Source: Eubacteriales bacterium
GTDB lineage: Bacteria > Bacillota_A > Clostridia > Lachnospirales > Lachnospiraceae
Direction of reading: 5' to 3'
Assembly (NCBI GenBank): GCA_030533315.1
Contig: JAUNJL010000006.1
Location: 1-64,000 of the forward strand
Length of the DNA: 64,000 nucleotides
The position numbers and the translations under genes are program-made. Numbering within the stretch: position 1 is the first letter of the stretch; each line of letters starts with the position of its first letter. Of the stretch, positions 31,342 through 40,092 are shown piece after piece. The notes under the pieces were generated by a model that worked only from the letters and a program-made list of their open reading frames with translations, did no database searches and was not told where the DNA came from.

Positions 31342-33792
31342 ATGATGAAACGATTTTTGGGAAGATTGGCTGTGCTTTTGGTGGTCTTCGTTCTGGGGGT
31401 GACGGGCACCGCCCTGCTGCTCAACAGTGAGACCACCGACGACCGTTCAGACATGAACGATCCGACTCTGCCGGAGGTGGCGGTGGATATGGGGGGTGTC
31501 CACGCAAACCGGATGTACGGTTACAGGGAAAAGATGGAGGCCGCCTTTATCCGGGACAGTCTGACGCCTCTGGATACCACGAGGCAGCTGAAATTTGCCG
31601 TCAATCCTTATGATACGGAGGTGACCAGCCTTTCCTATGAGATCCGGACATCCGATGGGAAGAAGGTCATTGAAAACAGGAAGATCAAAAATCTGGGGCA
31701 GGAGGACCGTTATCTCACAGCCTCTGCGAGTATTACCAGCGACCTTCGGATGAATCAGGAGTATTCCATGCAGATTACCCTGGACACCTCGGTGGGGGAG
31801 GTGTACTACTATACCCGGATCATTTCCAGATCTCAGCTGAATGCGGATCAGTATGTGCGGTTTGTCAAGAGCTTCTACGAAAAGTGCATGGACAAGACTG
31901 CGGCGGAGGATCTGACAAAGTATCTGGAGCCTGGCGAGGGCGGCTCTACCAATTTTACGGAGGTGGATATCCACTCCACCTTTGCCCAGATCAGCTGGGG
32001 CTCTCTGGCGCCTCAGATCCATAAGCGGGGGGTGCCGGTGATCAAGGACATCAACGAGACCACGGCCAGCCTTACCCTGGATTATCAGATCGGGGCCAAG
32101 GACGAGGAGGGAAATGAGGAAATATACGATGTGACGGAGTTTTACCGTATGCGGTATACGAAGGAGAGGATCATGCTGTTGGATTTCCAGCGCTCGGCGA
32201 AGCAGATCTTTCGCTCCCAGACGGTAAAGATCACCTCTGACGGCCTCCTTCTGGGAGTCCGGGACCGGGATGTGGAGTATGCGGCCAACAGCGAGGCCCA
32301 GGTGGTGGTCTTTGTGCAGCAGGGAGACCTTTGGTCCTACTCTCCGGAGGACGGAAAGCTGATCCGTATTTTCAGCTTCCGGAAGGAAGAGGGAGGAGAT
32401 TTTCGGGACACCAGAGCGGAGCACGACATCAAGATCATCCGGGTGGAGGACAACGGGGACGTGGATTTTGTCCTGTATGGCTACATGAATCGGGGGATCC
32501 GGGAGGGCTGCTGCGGCGTCTGTGTGTATCATTACAGCAATGACCAGAACACGGTGGAGGAGCTGGCCTTTATTCCCACGGGGGAGTCCTGTGAGTTTTT
32601 GGAGGCGGACCTGGGGACGTTGTCCTACGTGAGCCGGGACAACCGGCTGTTCCTTTTGTTTGCAAACCGGCTGTACCAGGTGGATATCGAGAGCGGGGCG
32701 TACCAGGTGCTGGAGGAGAACATCCGGAAGGAGGAGTTTGCGGTGTCGGATACGAACGCCCATGCGGCCTGGAAGGTCCGGGAGGGAGAGGATGCCGGCA
32801 AGGTCAGGTTTATTCAGTTTGACACCTTAAAGACCAGGGTTATGGAGGGAACCCAGGGGCAGTCCATCGTTCCCCTGGGATTCATGAACGAGGATCTGGT
32901 CTATGGGGTGGTGATGGAGGGCGGCGAAGTCACCGATGAAAACGGCCACGTCACCCAGGGGATCCATACCTTAAGGATCGAAGGCTTTGACGGGGAACTG
33001 AAAAAGGAGTATCATCAGGACAAGCTTTATATCACGGAGGTGACCATAGGGGACACCCTGATGGAGTTTCAGCTTTGCGCCAGATCGAAAAAAGGATATA
33101 AGCCCCGGAAAAAGGACAACATCATGAACAACAAAAAGGCGGCCGAGAGCAGCGTGAGCGTACAGATGGTGTCCAATGGGAGGACGGGGATGCAGGTGCG
33201 TCTGTCCTTTGACGACAGTCCCAGGACGGAGGAGCCTCTTGTGGTCTACTCCAAGATCAGGAACTCCGATGAGGAGGGCATCCGGCTGGATATCCAAAGA
33301 CCGGAGGAAGAGGTTTATTATGTTTATGGAAAGGGAGGGCTTGACAGTACCCACGCCGATCCCGCAAGGGCGATCCAGCGGGCCGAGGAGCAGATGGGCG
33401 TGGTGCTGAACTGGAATCAGCAGTACGTGTGGGAAAGAGGGAATAAGAAGACGAAGCAGCTTCTGAACCTGGAGGACGTTCCCTCGGCTTTCCGAAGCGG
33501 CGTCCTGGACCGTCAGGCCATGGAGGAGGCCCTGGAGGGAGAGGGAAGTCTTTTGGATCTTTCGGGCTGTAGCCTGGACAGCGTGCTCTATGAGGTCAGC
33601 GCCCAGAGGCCGGTGGCCGCAAAGACGGGGGACGGTACAAGTGTGGTCATCTTAGGATACGATGAGTACAACACGTATCTGTATGATCCGACCACAGGAG
33701 AAACGTACCCCTATGGGATGAATGACAGCACTGCTCTTTTTGAGAAGGCAGGAAATATTTTTATCAGCTACATGGAAGGGGTCCACTATTGA
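31342..33792 (+). CDS. Large membrane-anchored protein, unknown function
   Basis: 816 aa. One N-terminal helix (RFLGRLAVLLVVFVLGVTGTALLL), then a single large outside region without Cys-rich repeats. The sequence is beta-rich, with segments that look like propeller or beta-sandwich strands (VKITSDGLLLGVRD, LWSYSPEDGKLIRIFSFR, YQVDIESGAYQVLEEN, HAAWKVREG). A C-terminal part of about 150 residues (RPVAAKTGDGTSVVILGYDEYNTYLYDP) resembles a C39-like fold, because of the pattern R-P-V-A...G...D-E-Y-x-x-x-x-L-Y-D-P-T. The catalytic Cys is not evident. I do not recognise the family. Confidence 0.7.
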   Translation: MMKRFLGRLAVLLVVFVLGVTGTALLLNSETTDDRSDMNDPTLPEVAVDMGGVHANRMYGYREKMEAAFIRDSLTPLDTTRQLKFAVNPYDTEVTSLSYEIRTSDGKKVIENRKIKNLGQEDRYLTASASITSDLRMNQEYSMQITLDTSVGEVYYYTRIISRSQLNADQYVRFVKSFYEKCMDKTAAEDLTKYLEPGEGGSTNFTEVDIHSTFAQISWGSLAPQIHKRGVPVIKDINETTASLTLDYQIGAKDEEGNEEIYDVTEFYRMRYTKERIMLLDFQRSAKQIFRSQTVKITSDGLLLGVRDRDVEYAANSEAQVVVFVQQGDLWSYSPEDGKLIRIFSFRKEEGGDFRDTRAEHDIKIIRVEDNGDVDFVLYGYMNRGIREGCCGVCVYHYSNDQNTVEELAFIPTGESCEFLEADLGTLSYVSRDNRLFLLFANRLYQVDIESGAYQVLEENIRKEEFAVSDTNAHAAWKVREGEDAGKVRFIQFDTLKTRVMEGTQGQSIVPLGFMNEDLVYGVVMEGGEVTDENGHVTQGIHTLRIEGFDGELKKEYHQDKLYITEVTIGDTLMEFQLCARSKKGYKPRKKDNIMNNKKAAESSVSVQMVSNGRTGMQVRLSFDDSPRTEEPLVVYSKIRNSDEEGIRLDIQRPEEEVYYVYGKGGLDSTHADPARAIQRAEEQMGVVLNWNQQYVWERGNKKTKQLLNLEDVPSAFRSGVLDRQAMEEALEGEGSLLDLSGCSLDSVLYEVSAQRPVAAKTGDGTSVVILGYDEYNTYLYDPTTGETYPYGMNDSTALFEKAGNIFISYMEGVHY

Positions 33793-33877
33793 AGCCTGCT
33801 TCCTCTCGGGAGACAGCTCAGGCAGGTGGCTCTGGGAGGACGGGGATTCATGGAAAATATAAGGAGGAGTAAAAGCT

Positions 33878-35047
33878 ATGCAGAGACAACTAATGGAAAA
33901 GTTTGAGGAAATCTACGGAGGCGGCGGAGACATCCGCACATATTTTGCTCCGGGCCGGGTCAACCTCATCGGGGAGCACACGGACTACAATGGCGGACAT
34001 GTATTTCCCTGTGCCCTGACCATCGGCACCTACGGGCTGGCAAGAAGGCGGGAGGACGACCAGCTGCGCTTCTACTCCGTGAATTTTTCAAAGGCGGGCG
34101 TGATCCAATCCTCCCTGGAGGATTTGGTTCCCTCTGACCGGGCGGGATGGACCAATTACCCCAAGGGGGTGATGTGGGCCTTTGCAAAAAGAGGCTTCCA
34201 GATGCCCTCCGGCGTGGATTTCCTGATCTACGGCAACATTCCCAACGGCTCGGGGCTGTCCTCCTCCGCTTCCCTGGAGGTGCTGACGGGGACCATGCTG
34301 AGAGATCTCTTTGGCTTTGATGAGCTGACGGGGCAGGATCTGGCCGTTATCGGACAGTATTCCGAGAACAATTTCAACGGCTGCAACTGCGGGATTATGG
34401 ACCAGTTTGCCAGCGCCATGGGCAGGAAGGACTGTGCCATCTTCCTGGACACCAACACCCTGGACTATGAATATGCGCCGGTGAAGCTGCCGGACGCGAA
34501 GATCGTCATCACCAACAGCAAGGTGAAGCACAGCCTGGTTTCCTCCGCCTACAATGACAGGAGGAACGAGAGTGAGACGGCCCTGAGAGATCTGCAGAGG
34601 GTCATAAAGATCAAGACCCTGGGTGATCTGACGGAGGAGGAGTTTGAGGCCCACAAGGATGCCATCCAGTCCCCCGTCTGCCGGAAGAGGGCAAAGCACG
34701 CCGTTTACGAAAACCAGCGCACCATCAAGGCGGTGCAGGCTCTGAAGGAAAATCAGGTGGAGGAGTTTGGCCGTCTGATGAATGCGTCCCACGTCTCCCT
34801 GCGGGATGATTATGAGGTTTCCTGCAAGGAGATCGACATTCTGGTGGAGCTGGCATGGACGCTTCCCGGCGTGATGGGCTCCCGCATCACGGGAGGCGGC
34901 TTCGGGGGCTGCACGGTGAGCATTGTAAAAAACGATGCGGTGGATGCTTTTGTAAAGACCATCGGGGAGCAGTACAAGAAAAAGGTGGGCCACGAGGCGG
35001 AGTTCTACGTGGTGGAGATCGGAGACGGCGCAGGAAGGATTGGTTGA
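33878..35047 (+). CDS. galK: Galactokinase
   Basis: 389-aa GHMP kinase that phosphorylates galactose with ATP (Leloir pathway). The signature GRVNLIGEHTDYNGGHVF is at about 27-44, the ATP loop is NGSGLSSSASLEV, and the C-terminal motif is ITGGGFGGCTVS. Normal length. The ribosome site AAGGAGG is ideal. It is followed by galT 73 nt downstream; galE is not in the window. Confidence 0.96.
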   Translation: MQRQLMEKFEEIYGGGGDIRTYFAPGRVNLIGEHTDYNGGHVFPCALTIGTYGLARRREDDQLRFYSVNFSKAGVIQSSLEDLVPSDRAGWTNYPKGVMWAFAKRGFQMPSGVDFLIYGNIPNGSGLSSSASLEVLTGTMLRDLFGFDELTGQDLAVIGQYSENNFNGCNCGIMDQFASAMGRKDCAIFLDTNTLDYEYAPVKLPDAKIVITNSKVKHSLVSSAYNDRRNESETALRDLQRVIKIKTLGDLTEEEFEAHKDAIQSPVCRKRAKHAVYENQRTIKAVQALKENQVEEFGRLMNASHVSLRDDYEVSCKEIDILVELAWTLPGVMGSRITGGGFGGCTVSIVKNDAVDAFVKTIGEQYKKKVGHEAEFYVVEIGDGAGRIG

Positions 35048-35120
35048 GAGGGACGCTGTTTTTGGGGAAAACCCCAGGAACAGAGAAGCATCCCCCACAA
35101 AACAGGAAAGGGGAAAGGAT

Positions 35121-36611
35121 ATGCTGAACGAGAGCATAAAGAAACTGGTGCAGTACGGGATGGAGACAGGCCTGGTGCCTGCCTGTGAAAAGAATTATAC
35201 CACCAACCTGCTTCTGGAGATTTTTGGGGAGAGCGACTATGAGGAACCCTCCCAGGAATACGCCGGCGTGGAGCTGGAGGCGGTTCTTGCGGAGCTTTTG
35301 CAGGAGGGGATCGCCCGGGGGCTTTTGGAGGACAGCACCCTCTGCCGGGATCTTTTTGACACAAAGCTGATGAACTGTCTCATGCCCCGGCCGGCTCAGG
35401 TGCAGCGGGAATTTTGGGAAAGGTACCAGGAATCTCCCCAGGCGGCCACGGACTATTTTTACAAGTTGAGCCAGGATGGGGATTACATCCGCCGCTACCG
35501 GGTGAGGAAGGATCAAAAGTGGAGGGTGGAAAGCCCTTACGGAGAGATCGATATCACCATCAACCTGTCCAAGCCGGAGAAGGATCCCAAGGCCATAGCG
35601 GCGGCGAAGCTGGCCGGCTCCAGCAGCTACCCCAAGTGCCTGCTCTGCCCGGAAAATGAGGGATATGCAGGGCGGGCGGATCATCCGGCCAGGGAAAACC
35701 ACAGGATCATTCCCATCACCATCAACGACCGCCCCTGGGGCTTCCAGTATTCCCCCTACGTGTACTACAACGAGCACTGTATTGTTTTCAACTGGGAGCA
35801 TACGCCCATGAAGATTGAGAGGAATACCTTCGTCAAGCTGTTTGATTTTGTTAAGCTGTTTCCTCACTATTTCCTGGGCTCCAATGCGGATCTTCCCATT
35901 GTGGGGGGCTCCATTTTGAGCCACGACCATTTCCAGGGAGGTCATTACACCTTTGCCATGGAAAAGGCGGAGATGGAGATACCGGTGACCATTCCCGGAT
36001 ATGAGGATGTAGAGGCCGGTATTGTGAAATGGCCCTTGTCGGTGCTGCGTATCCGTCACAGGGATGAGAAGCGGCTGATCGACCTGGGGGAGCACGTGCT
36101 GGAAAAATGGAGGGGCTATACCGATGAGGAGGCCTTTGTCTTTGCGGAGACGGACGGGGAGCCCCACAACACCATCACACCCATTGCCCGCAGGAGGGGA
36201 GAGCTGTTTGAGCTGGATTTGACCCTTCGCAACAACATGACCACGAAGGAAAATCCTCTGGGGGTCTATCATCCCCATGCCCAGTACCATCACATCAAGA
36301 AGGAGAACATCGGGCTGATCGAGGTCATGGGTCTGGCCGTTCTGCCTGCAAGGCTGAACCAGGAGCTGAAGCTTTTGGGGGAATACATCCTGGAGGGAAA
36401 GGACATTGCCTCCAACCAGTCCATAGAAAAGCACGCCCAGTGGGTCAGGGACTTCCTGCCGAAATACCCGGATATCAGCGGGGAAAACGTGGAGGAGATC
36501 CTGCGAAAAGAGGTGGGAGAGGTGTTCATCCATGTCCTGGAGGATGCGGGCGTTTATAAATGCACGCCGGAGGGACGGGAGGCGTTCCTGCGTTTTCTGC
36601 ACACCCTGTGA
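35121..36611 (+). CDS. galT: UDP-glucose-hexose-1-phosphate uridylyltransferase (class II GalT)
   Basis: 496 aa. Firmicutes-type GalT that swaps UMP between UDP-glucose and galactose-1-phosphate. Family blocks are seen: the Cys-rich AGSSSYPKCLLCPENEGYAGR, GGSILSHDHFQGG (the catalytic H-x-H-x-x-x-G) and NNMTTKENPLGVYHPH. It is much longer than class I GalT (about 350 aa), which fits class II. I chose the ATG at 35121 with GGGAAAGG upstream. Upstream codons to 35040 overlap the galK end. Operon with galK. Confidence 0.94.
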   Translation: MLNESIKKLVQYGMETGLVPACEKNYTTNLLLEIFGESDYEEPSQEYAGVELEAVLAELLQEGIARGLLEDSTLCRDLFDTKLMNCLMPRPAQVQREFWERYQESPQAATDYFYKLSQDGDYIRRYRVRKDQKWRVESPYGEIDITINLSKPEKDPKAIAAAKLAGSSSYPKCLLCPENEGYAGRADHPARENHRIIPITINDRPWGFQYSPYVYYNEHCIVFNWEHTPMKIERNTFVKLFDFVKLFPHYFLGSNADLPIVGGSILSHDHFQGGHYTFAMEKAEMEIPVTIPGYEDVEAGIVKWPLSVLRIRHRDEKRLIDLGEHVLEKWRGYTDEEAFVFAETDGEPHNTITPIARRRGELFELDLTLRNNMTTKENPLGVYHPHAQYHHIKKENIGLIEVMGLAVLPARLNQELKLLGEYILEGKDIASNQSIEKHAQWVRDFLPKYPDISGENVEEILRKEVGEVFIHVLEDAGVYKCTPEGREAFLRFLHTL

Positions 36612-36744
36612 TCCCTTCTGCCATGGTCTGGGAAGCCTTTTCAAATGGCGCCGGATCCCGCAGCGTAGAGGATGTTTTGCCATCACAAAAGGCGCCCAGA
36701 AGCCCTGAATTGCTCTGCCAGATCCCCCTTTTCCTGACGGGAGG

Positions 36745-36773
36745 TTGAAAGATGAGGGCGTTTCGGTTATACT
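36745..36773 (+). promoter_or_regulatory. Promoter of the secreted SGNH gene
   Basis: TTGAAA (36745-36750) and TATACT (36768-36773) with a 17-nt spacer. The start would be near 36780, 70 nt before the ATG. Confidence 0.65.
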
Positions 36774-36850
36774 AAGGAAGGACAAGTAGGAAACCAGCGC
36801 ACCAAAACTGGTTAGGCAGCTGTGTGGTTTTATGGATAAGAGGAGTGACT

Positions 36851-38800
36851 ATGAAAAAAACAATGGGAACAAGGGTAAGAAGCTTATGCTGTGTGCTTTT
36901 GGCGTCGGTGCTTTTCCTGACGGGAGTGCCGGTGCCATGGACGGGCGTTCGCACCGTCCATGCGGAGAGCGGGCTTCAGACGGGGGATAAGATCATTATC
37001 CGTTTTACAGATGTGACTGGCAGAAGATATTACCGGGATCTTCAGACCACGGCGCTGATCGGTGAGACCATCACCCTTCCGGCGCTGAAGGGCTATCGGT
37101 GGTCCCTGGGAGGGGAGTACAGCATCGATGGCGGCGAGAAGCTGGAGCTTCTGGCAGATGCCAGATGGAGCGACTGCTATCGGGGCAAGACCCTTACCTT
37201 CCAGGCAGAAAAGTTTTATTATGTGCAGTTTTTCAATTCCAACGGCAGCAGGTCAAGGGCCGTCAAGGCATTGACGTCGGCCGTGGCGGAGGGGAAGGAG
37301 CTGGTGATCCCGGAGGTGCCGGCCGTATCCGGCTACGTGGGTCTTGGATGGTCGGAAAAAAAGAATGACACCGATGCCGTCTACAAGGCCGGCGACAAGG
37401 TGGAGATCAAGGGTCCCCTTAAGCTTTACGCCGTTCAGAAGAAGGTGTCCATGGCGCTGGTCACCTTCAGCAACAATGACGGCAGGGGCGGCAAGGCTTA
37501 CCGAAGGCTGAAGAAGCGGGTGGAGACGGGCAGTGACCTGACCCTCCCGGAGGTGCCGAGAGTGAAGGGCTATACCGGCCTGGGCTGGACGACAGAAAAG
37601 GGTGGGACGAGTCCCCTGTATAAGGCCGGATCCGCCGTGAGAGTTTCCGGAAATGTCCGGTACTATGCGGTGCGCCAGAAGAGCAGGACCCACACCGTGA
37701 GCTTTTACCGTATCAACGGCAGGAGCAGTGCGGATCTGAAGAAGCTGAGGAAAAAGGCGGAAAGCGGTTCCTACATCGTTCTGCCTGAGATTCCCGTAAG
37801 GGAAGGCTACGTGGGACTGGGCTGGTCCACAAGAAAGAACAGGAAGACCAATGTGCTAAAGGCGGGCACCAAGTACCTGGTGAGAAAGAACACCAGGCTG
37901 TATGCGGTGATCGAGAGGGCCGTGACGGTCAGTCTCTGTAAGAATGACGGCACCCTCTACCGGGATCTGAAGGTGGGAAAGGGTGATTATCTGACCCTTC
38001 CTTCGGTGTCCAACTCTTTCGAGTCCACCTTCCTGGGCTGGTCCCGCACCATGGGCAAGAGTACGGACCCTGAGTATGAGGCGGGAGGACGCATCCGGGT
38101 CAATAAGTCTGTGAAGCTGTATGCGGTGATTTTTGACAGGAGACAGGAAAAGGATCTTACCGAGGCGGACTTTGCCGACGTGGAGCTGTGGAAGCAGAAG
38201 TACAAGCAGGTGATCTTCGTGGGCGATTCCAGGACGGACCGTATGAAGAAAACCCTGGAGAGAGATTTTGGCTCCAGCAGCACCGTGATCTGGAACGTCA
38301 GGTTTGTCTGCAGCTCTGGAAAGGGGCTTCAATGGCTGAAGACGGAGGGCGGCACCCAGCTGATGGAGATCGTCAATAAGAACAACAGCGTCCAGAAGCC
38401 CACGGCGGTGATCTTTAATCTGGGGGTCAACGATCTGGTCAACCTTTCGGACTACGTGACCTACATGAAGGAGCTGGCGCCGGAGCTGACGAAGAGGAAT
38501 TGCCAGCTGTTTTATATGTCCGTCAATCCTGGAAACAGCAAGATGATGGAAAACACCGGCCATATGATCCGGGAGGAGTCTGTGATCCGTCAGTTCAATA
38601 ATACCATTCGTACAAGGCTGGCGGAGGATTATACATACATTGACGCCTACAACTGGCTGCTGGATACCGGATATGGCACCAATGCGGGTGGAGGCGGCGT
38701 GGACGTAAAGGTGGATGACGGGCTTCATTACACCACGAAGACCTACAAGCGTATCTTCCAGTATTGCCTGAACTTCCTGCTGACGGGGAACGGCGCATAA
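36851..38800 (+). CDS. Secreted SGNH hydrolase with N-terminal beta-repeats
   Basis: 649 aa with a signal peptide cut after about Ala38 (VHA-ES). Residues about 115-420 hold four repeats of 70-75 residues resembling InlB/Listeria-Bacteroides-type repeats. Each carries a G-Y/F-x-G-L-G-W block (GYVGLGWSEKK, GYTGLGWTTEK, GYVGLGWSTRK, TFLGWSRTM), a final K-A-G, and Y-A-V. A diverged copy precedes them. The C-terminal domain (about 445-649) is an SGNH hydrolase: FVGDSRTDRM, FNLGVNDLVN and DGLHYTT. It probably acts outside the cell on glycans or esters. No LPXTG or other anchor is visible, so it would be secreted. Confidence 0.88.
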   Translation: MKKTMGTRVRSLCCVLLASVLFLTGVPVPWTGVRTVHAESGLQTGDKIIIRFTDVTGRRYYRDLQTTALIGETITLPALKGYRWSLGGEYSIDGGEKLELLADARWSDCYRGKTLTFQAEKFYYVQFFNSNGSRSRAVKALTSAVAEGKELVIPEVPAVSGYVGLGWSEKKNDTDAVYKAGDKVEIKGPLKLYAVQKKVSMALVTFSNNDGRGGKAYRRLKKRVETGSDLTLPEVPRVKGYTGLGWTTEKGGTSPLYKAGSAVRVSGNVRYYAVRQKSRTHTVSFYRINGRSSADLKKLRKKAESGSYIVLPEIPVREGYVGLGWSTRKNRKTNVLKAGTKYLVRKNTRLYAVIERAVTVSLCKNDGTLYRDLKVGKGDYLTLPSVSNSFESTFLGWSRTMGKSTDPEYEAGGRIRVNKSVKLYAVIFDRRQEKDLTEADFADVELWKQKYKQVIFVGDSRTDRMKKTLERDFGSSSTVIWNVRFVCSSGKGLQWLKTEGGTQLMEIVNKNNSVQKPTAVIFNLGVNDLVNLSDYVTYMKELAPELTKRNCQLFYMSVNPGNSKMMENTGHMIREESVIRQFNNTIRTRLAEDYTYIDAYNWLLDTGYGTNAGGGGVDVKVDDGLHYTTKTYKRIFQYCLNFLLTGNGA

Positions 38801-38858
38801 GCCGGATGCTGGCTAAGAAAAAATAAGATCCTGTGACCATTTCCCCAAGGGGGACATA

Positions 38859-38920
38859 TGCTCTAGGTGGCTTCTGAATCATGGTTTTGCCATGGTTCGT
38901 GAAAGCAGTCACTTAGAGCA
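38859..38920 (+). other. Large multi-part hairpin after the SGNH gene
   Basis: The outer stem is TGCTCTA/TAGAGCA (38859-38865/38914-38920), with GTG/CAC inside. The inner stem is CATGG/CCATG around TTTTG. TTTTCATTTC follows at 38921. It could be a terminator for the SGNH gene or a separate structured RNA. Confidence 0.45.
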
Positions 38921-39005
38921 TTTTCATTTCCTGTTCCCTGCTGCGCAGGTGGCTTCGGGCGGCAGTGCTGCCGCAGGGTAAGGAACGGGAGGCGGCTCTG
39001 GGCAG

Positions 39006-39896
39006 TCACTTTCCGCCTTCCGGTATGCTTTTGGCCGCTGTGATAAAATCCTCCATCTGGGAGGAAAAGAAATGATTTTTGCAGTAGCAGATGTAGAAGG
39101 ACCGTTTCAGGGAAACTCCTTCCACCGTAAACTCGTGAAGCTCCTTTTTTGCCACGGCCTCACGGATGCACCGTTCTGACAGGACGCCGAGCCCCAGACT
39201 GTGGCGGACGGCATCGATGATGGCGGTTCCGCTGGAGCACTCCCACACGGTTGTAAAGGGGATATGGTTCCTGACCATGATGTTTTCAAAGATCGCCCTG
39301 GTACCGCTGCCCTTTTCCCGCATTACGAACCTTTGGTCGGAAAGCTCATCCATGGTTACGGAGGATTTTCCCCAGAAGGGATGCTCAGGGCCGCAGATCA
39401 GTTTCAGGGAATCGCTGACGAAAGCCTCCGTAATGATCTCCTCTCTCAATATGATCCCCTCCACCAGGGCGATATCCAGCTCATTGTGGATCAGGCGATG
39501 CTCCAGTATCCTCGTGTTATCCACAAAGACGGAAACATCGATATCTGGATAGGTCTTCTTCATGGAATAGACAAGGGAGCTCATCAGGGTATTTCCGATG
39601 GTAAGGGTGGCTCCCGCACGGAGAGGACGCTTGGCATGGAGGTTGTGGAGGTTTTGCTCCATTCTTTCGTTTATGGAAATGATCTCCATGGCGCTTTCCA
39701 GAAGGATCCGGCCGGCGTGGGTGATCTGCAGCTCCTTTGGCTTTCTCTCAAAAAGGGTCACCTGATACTCTTCCTCCAGAGAGGAGATGATCTGACTGAC
39801 GGTGGGCTGTGAGATAAAAAGCTTTTTTGCCGCTGCACTCATTTTTTTGTACTCCGCCACTGCGATAAATGTTTTCAGCTGCCATAGTGTTGCCAT
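39006..39896 (-). CDS. LysR-family transcriptional regulator
   Basis: 296 aa. An N-terminal winged helix (about 1-60, LKTFIAVAEYKKMSAAAKKLFISQPTVSQII) and a type 2 periplasmic-binding-like effector domain. Divergent from the sulfur cluster at 40.1 kb, so by position it is the likely regulator of those genes. In proteobacteria, the LysR regulator YeiE controls yeiH and responds to sulfite; the same logic may apply here (inference). The shared region of about 196 nt holds the target promoter. Confidence 0.9.
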   Translation of the reverse strand: MATLWQLKTFIAVAEYKKMSAAAKKLFISQPTVSQIISSLEEEYQVTLFERKPKELQITHAGRILLESAMEIISINERMEQNLHNLHAKRPLRAGATLTIGNTLMSSLVYSMKKTYPDIDVSVFVDNTRILEHRLIHNELDIALVEGIILREEIITEAFVSDSLKLICGPEHPFWGKSSVTMDELSDQRFVMREKGSGTRAIFENIMVRNHIPFTTVWECSSGTAIIDAVRHSLGLGVLSERCIREAVAKKELHEFTVEGVSLKRSFYICYCKNHFFSSQMEDFITAAKSIPEGGK

Positions 39897-40005
39897 AAAT
39901 CAATGACTCCCTTCGTGAGTGGAAATGTTGGGCGGGATGCCCGTATAGGCTACTAAAATGGTGGACTATCGGGGTTTTGCTATACTAACGGTTGGTTAAT
40001 TCTAT

Positions 40006-40034
40006 TTTACCATAAAAGGGAAAAATGGTATAGT
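40006..40034 (+). promoter_or_regulatory. Promoter of the sulfur gene cluster
   Basis: TTTACC (40006-40011) and TATAGT (40029-40034) with a 17-nt spacer. The inverted repeat ACCAT/ATGGT (40009-40013/40025-40029) overlaps it. A TATAG (39944)/CTATA (39980) pair upstream may form the LysR-binding site. Confidence 0.6.
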
Positions 40035-40092
40035 ATAAACAGACATTAGAAATACCGTTTGGCAAATTTTTCACAATATACAGGAGGGAAAA

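Noticed and set aside
34887..36785. 632-aa minus-strand open frame opposite galT and the end of galK
   Set aside because: It is the antisense shadow of two clear genes, has low-complexity His/Leu-rich composition and no ribosome site or family feature.
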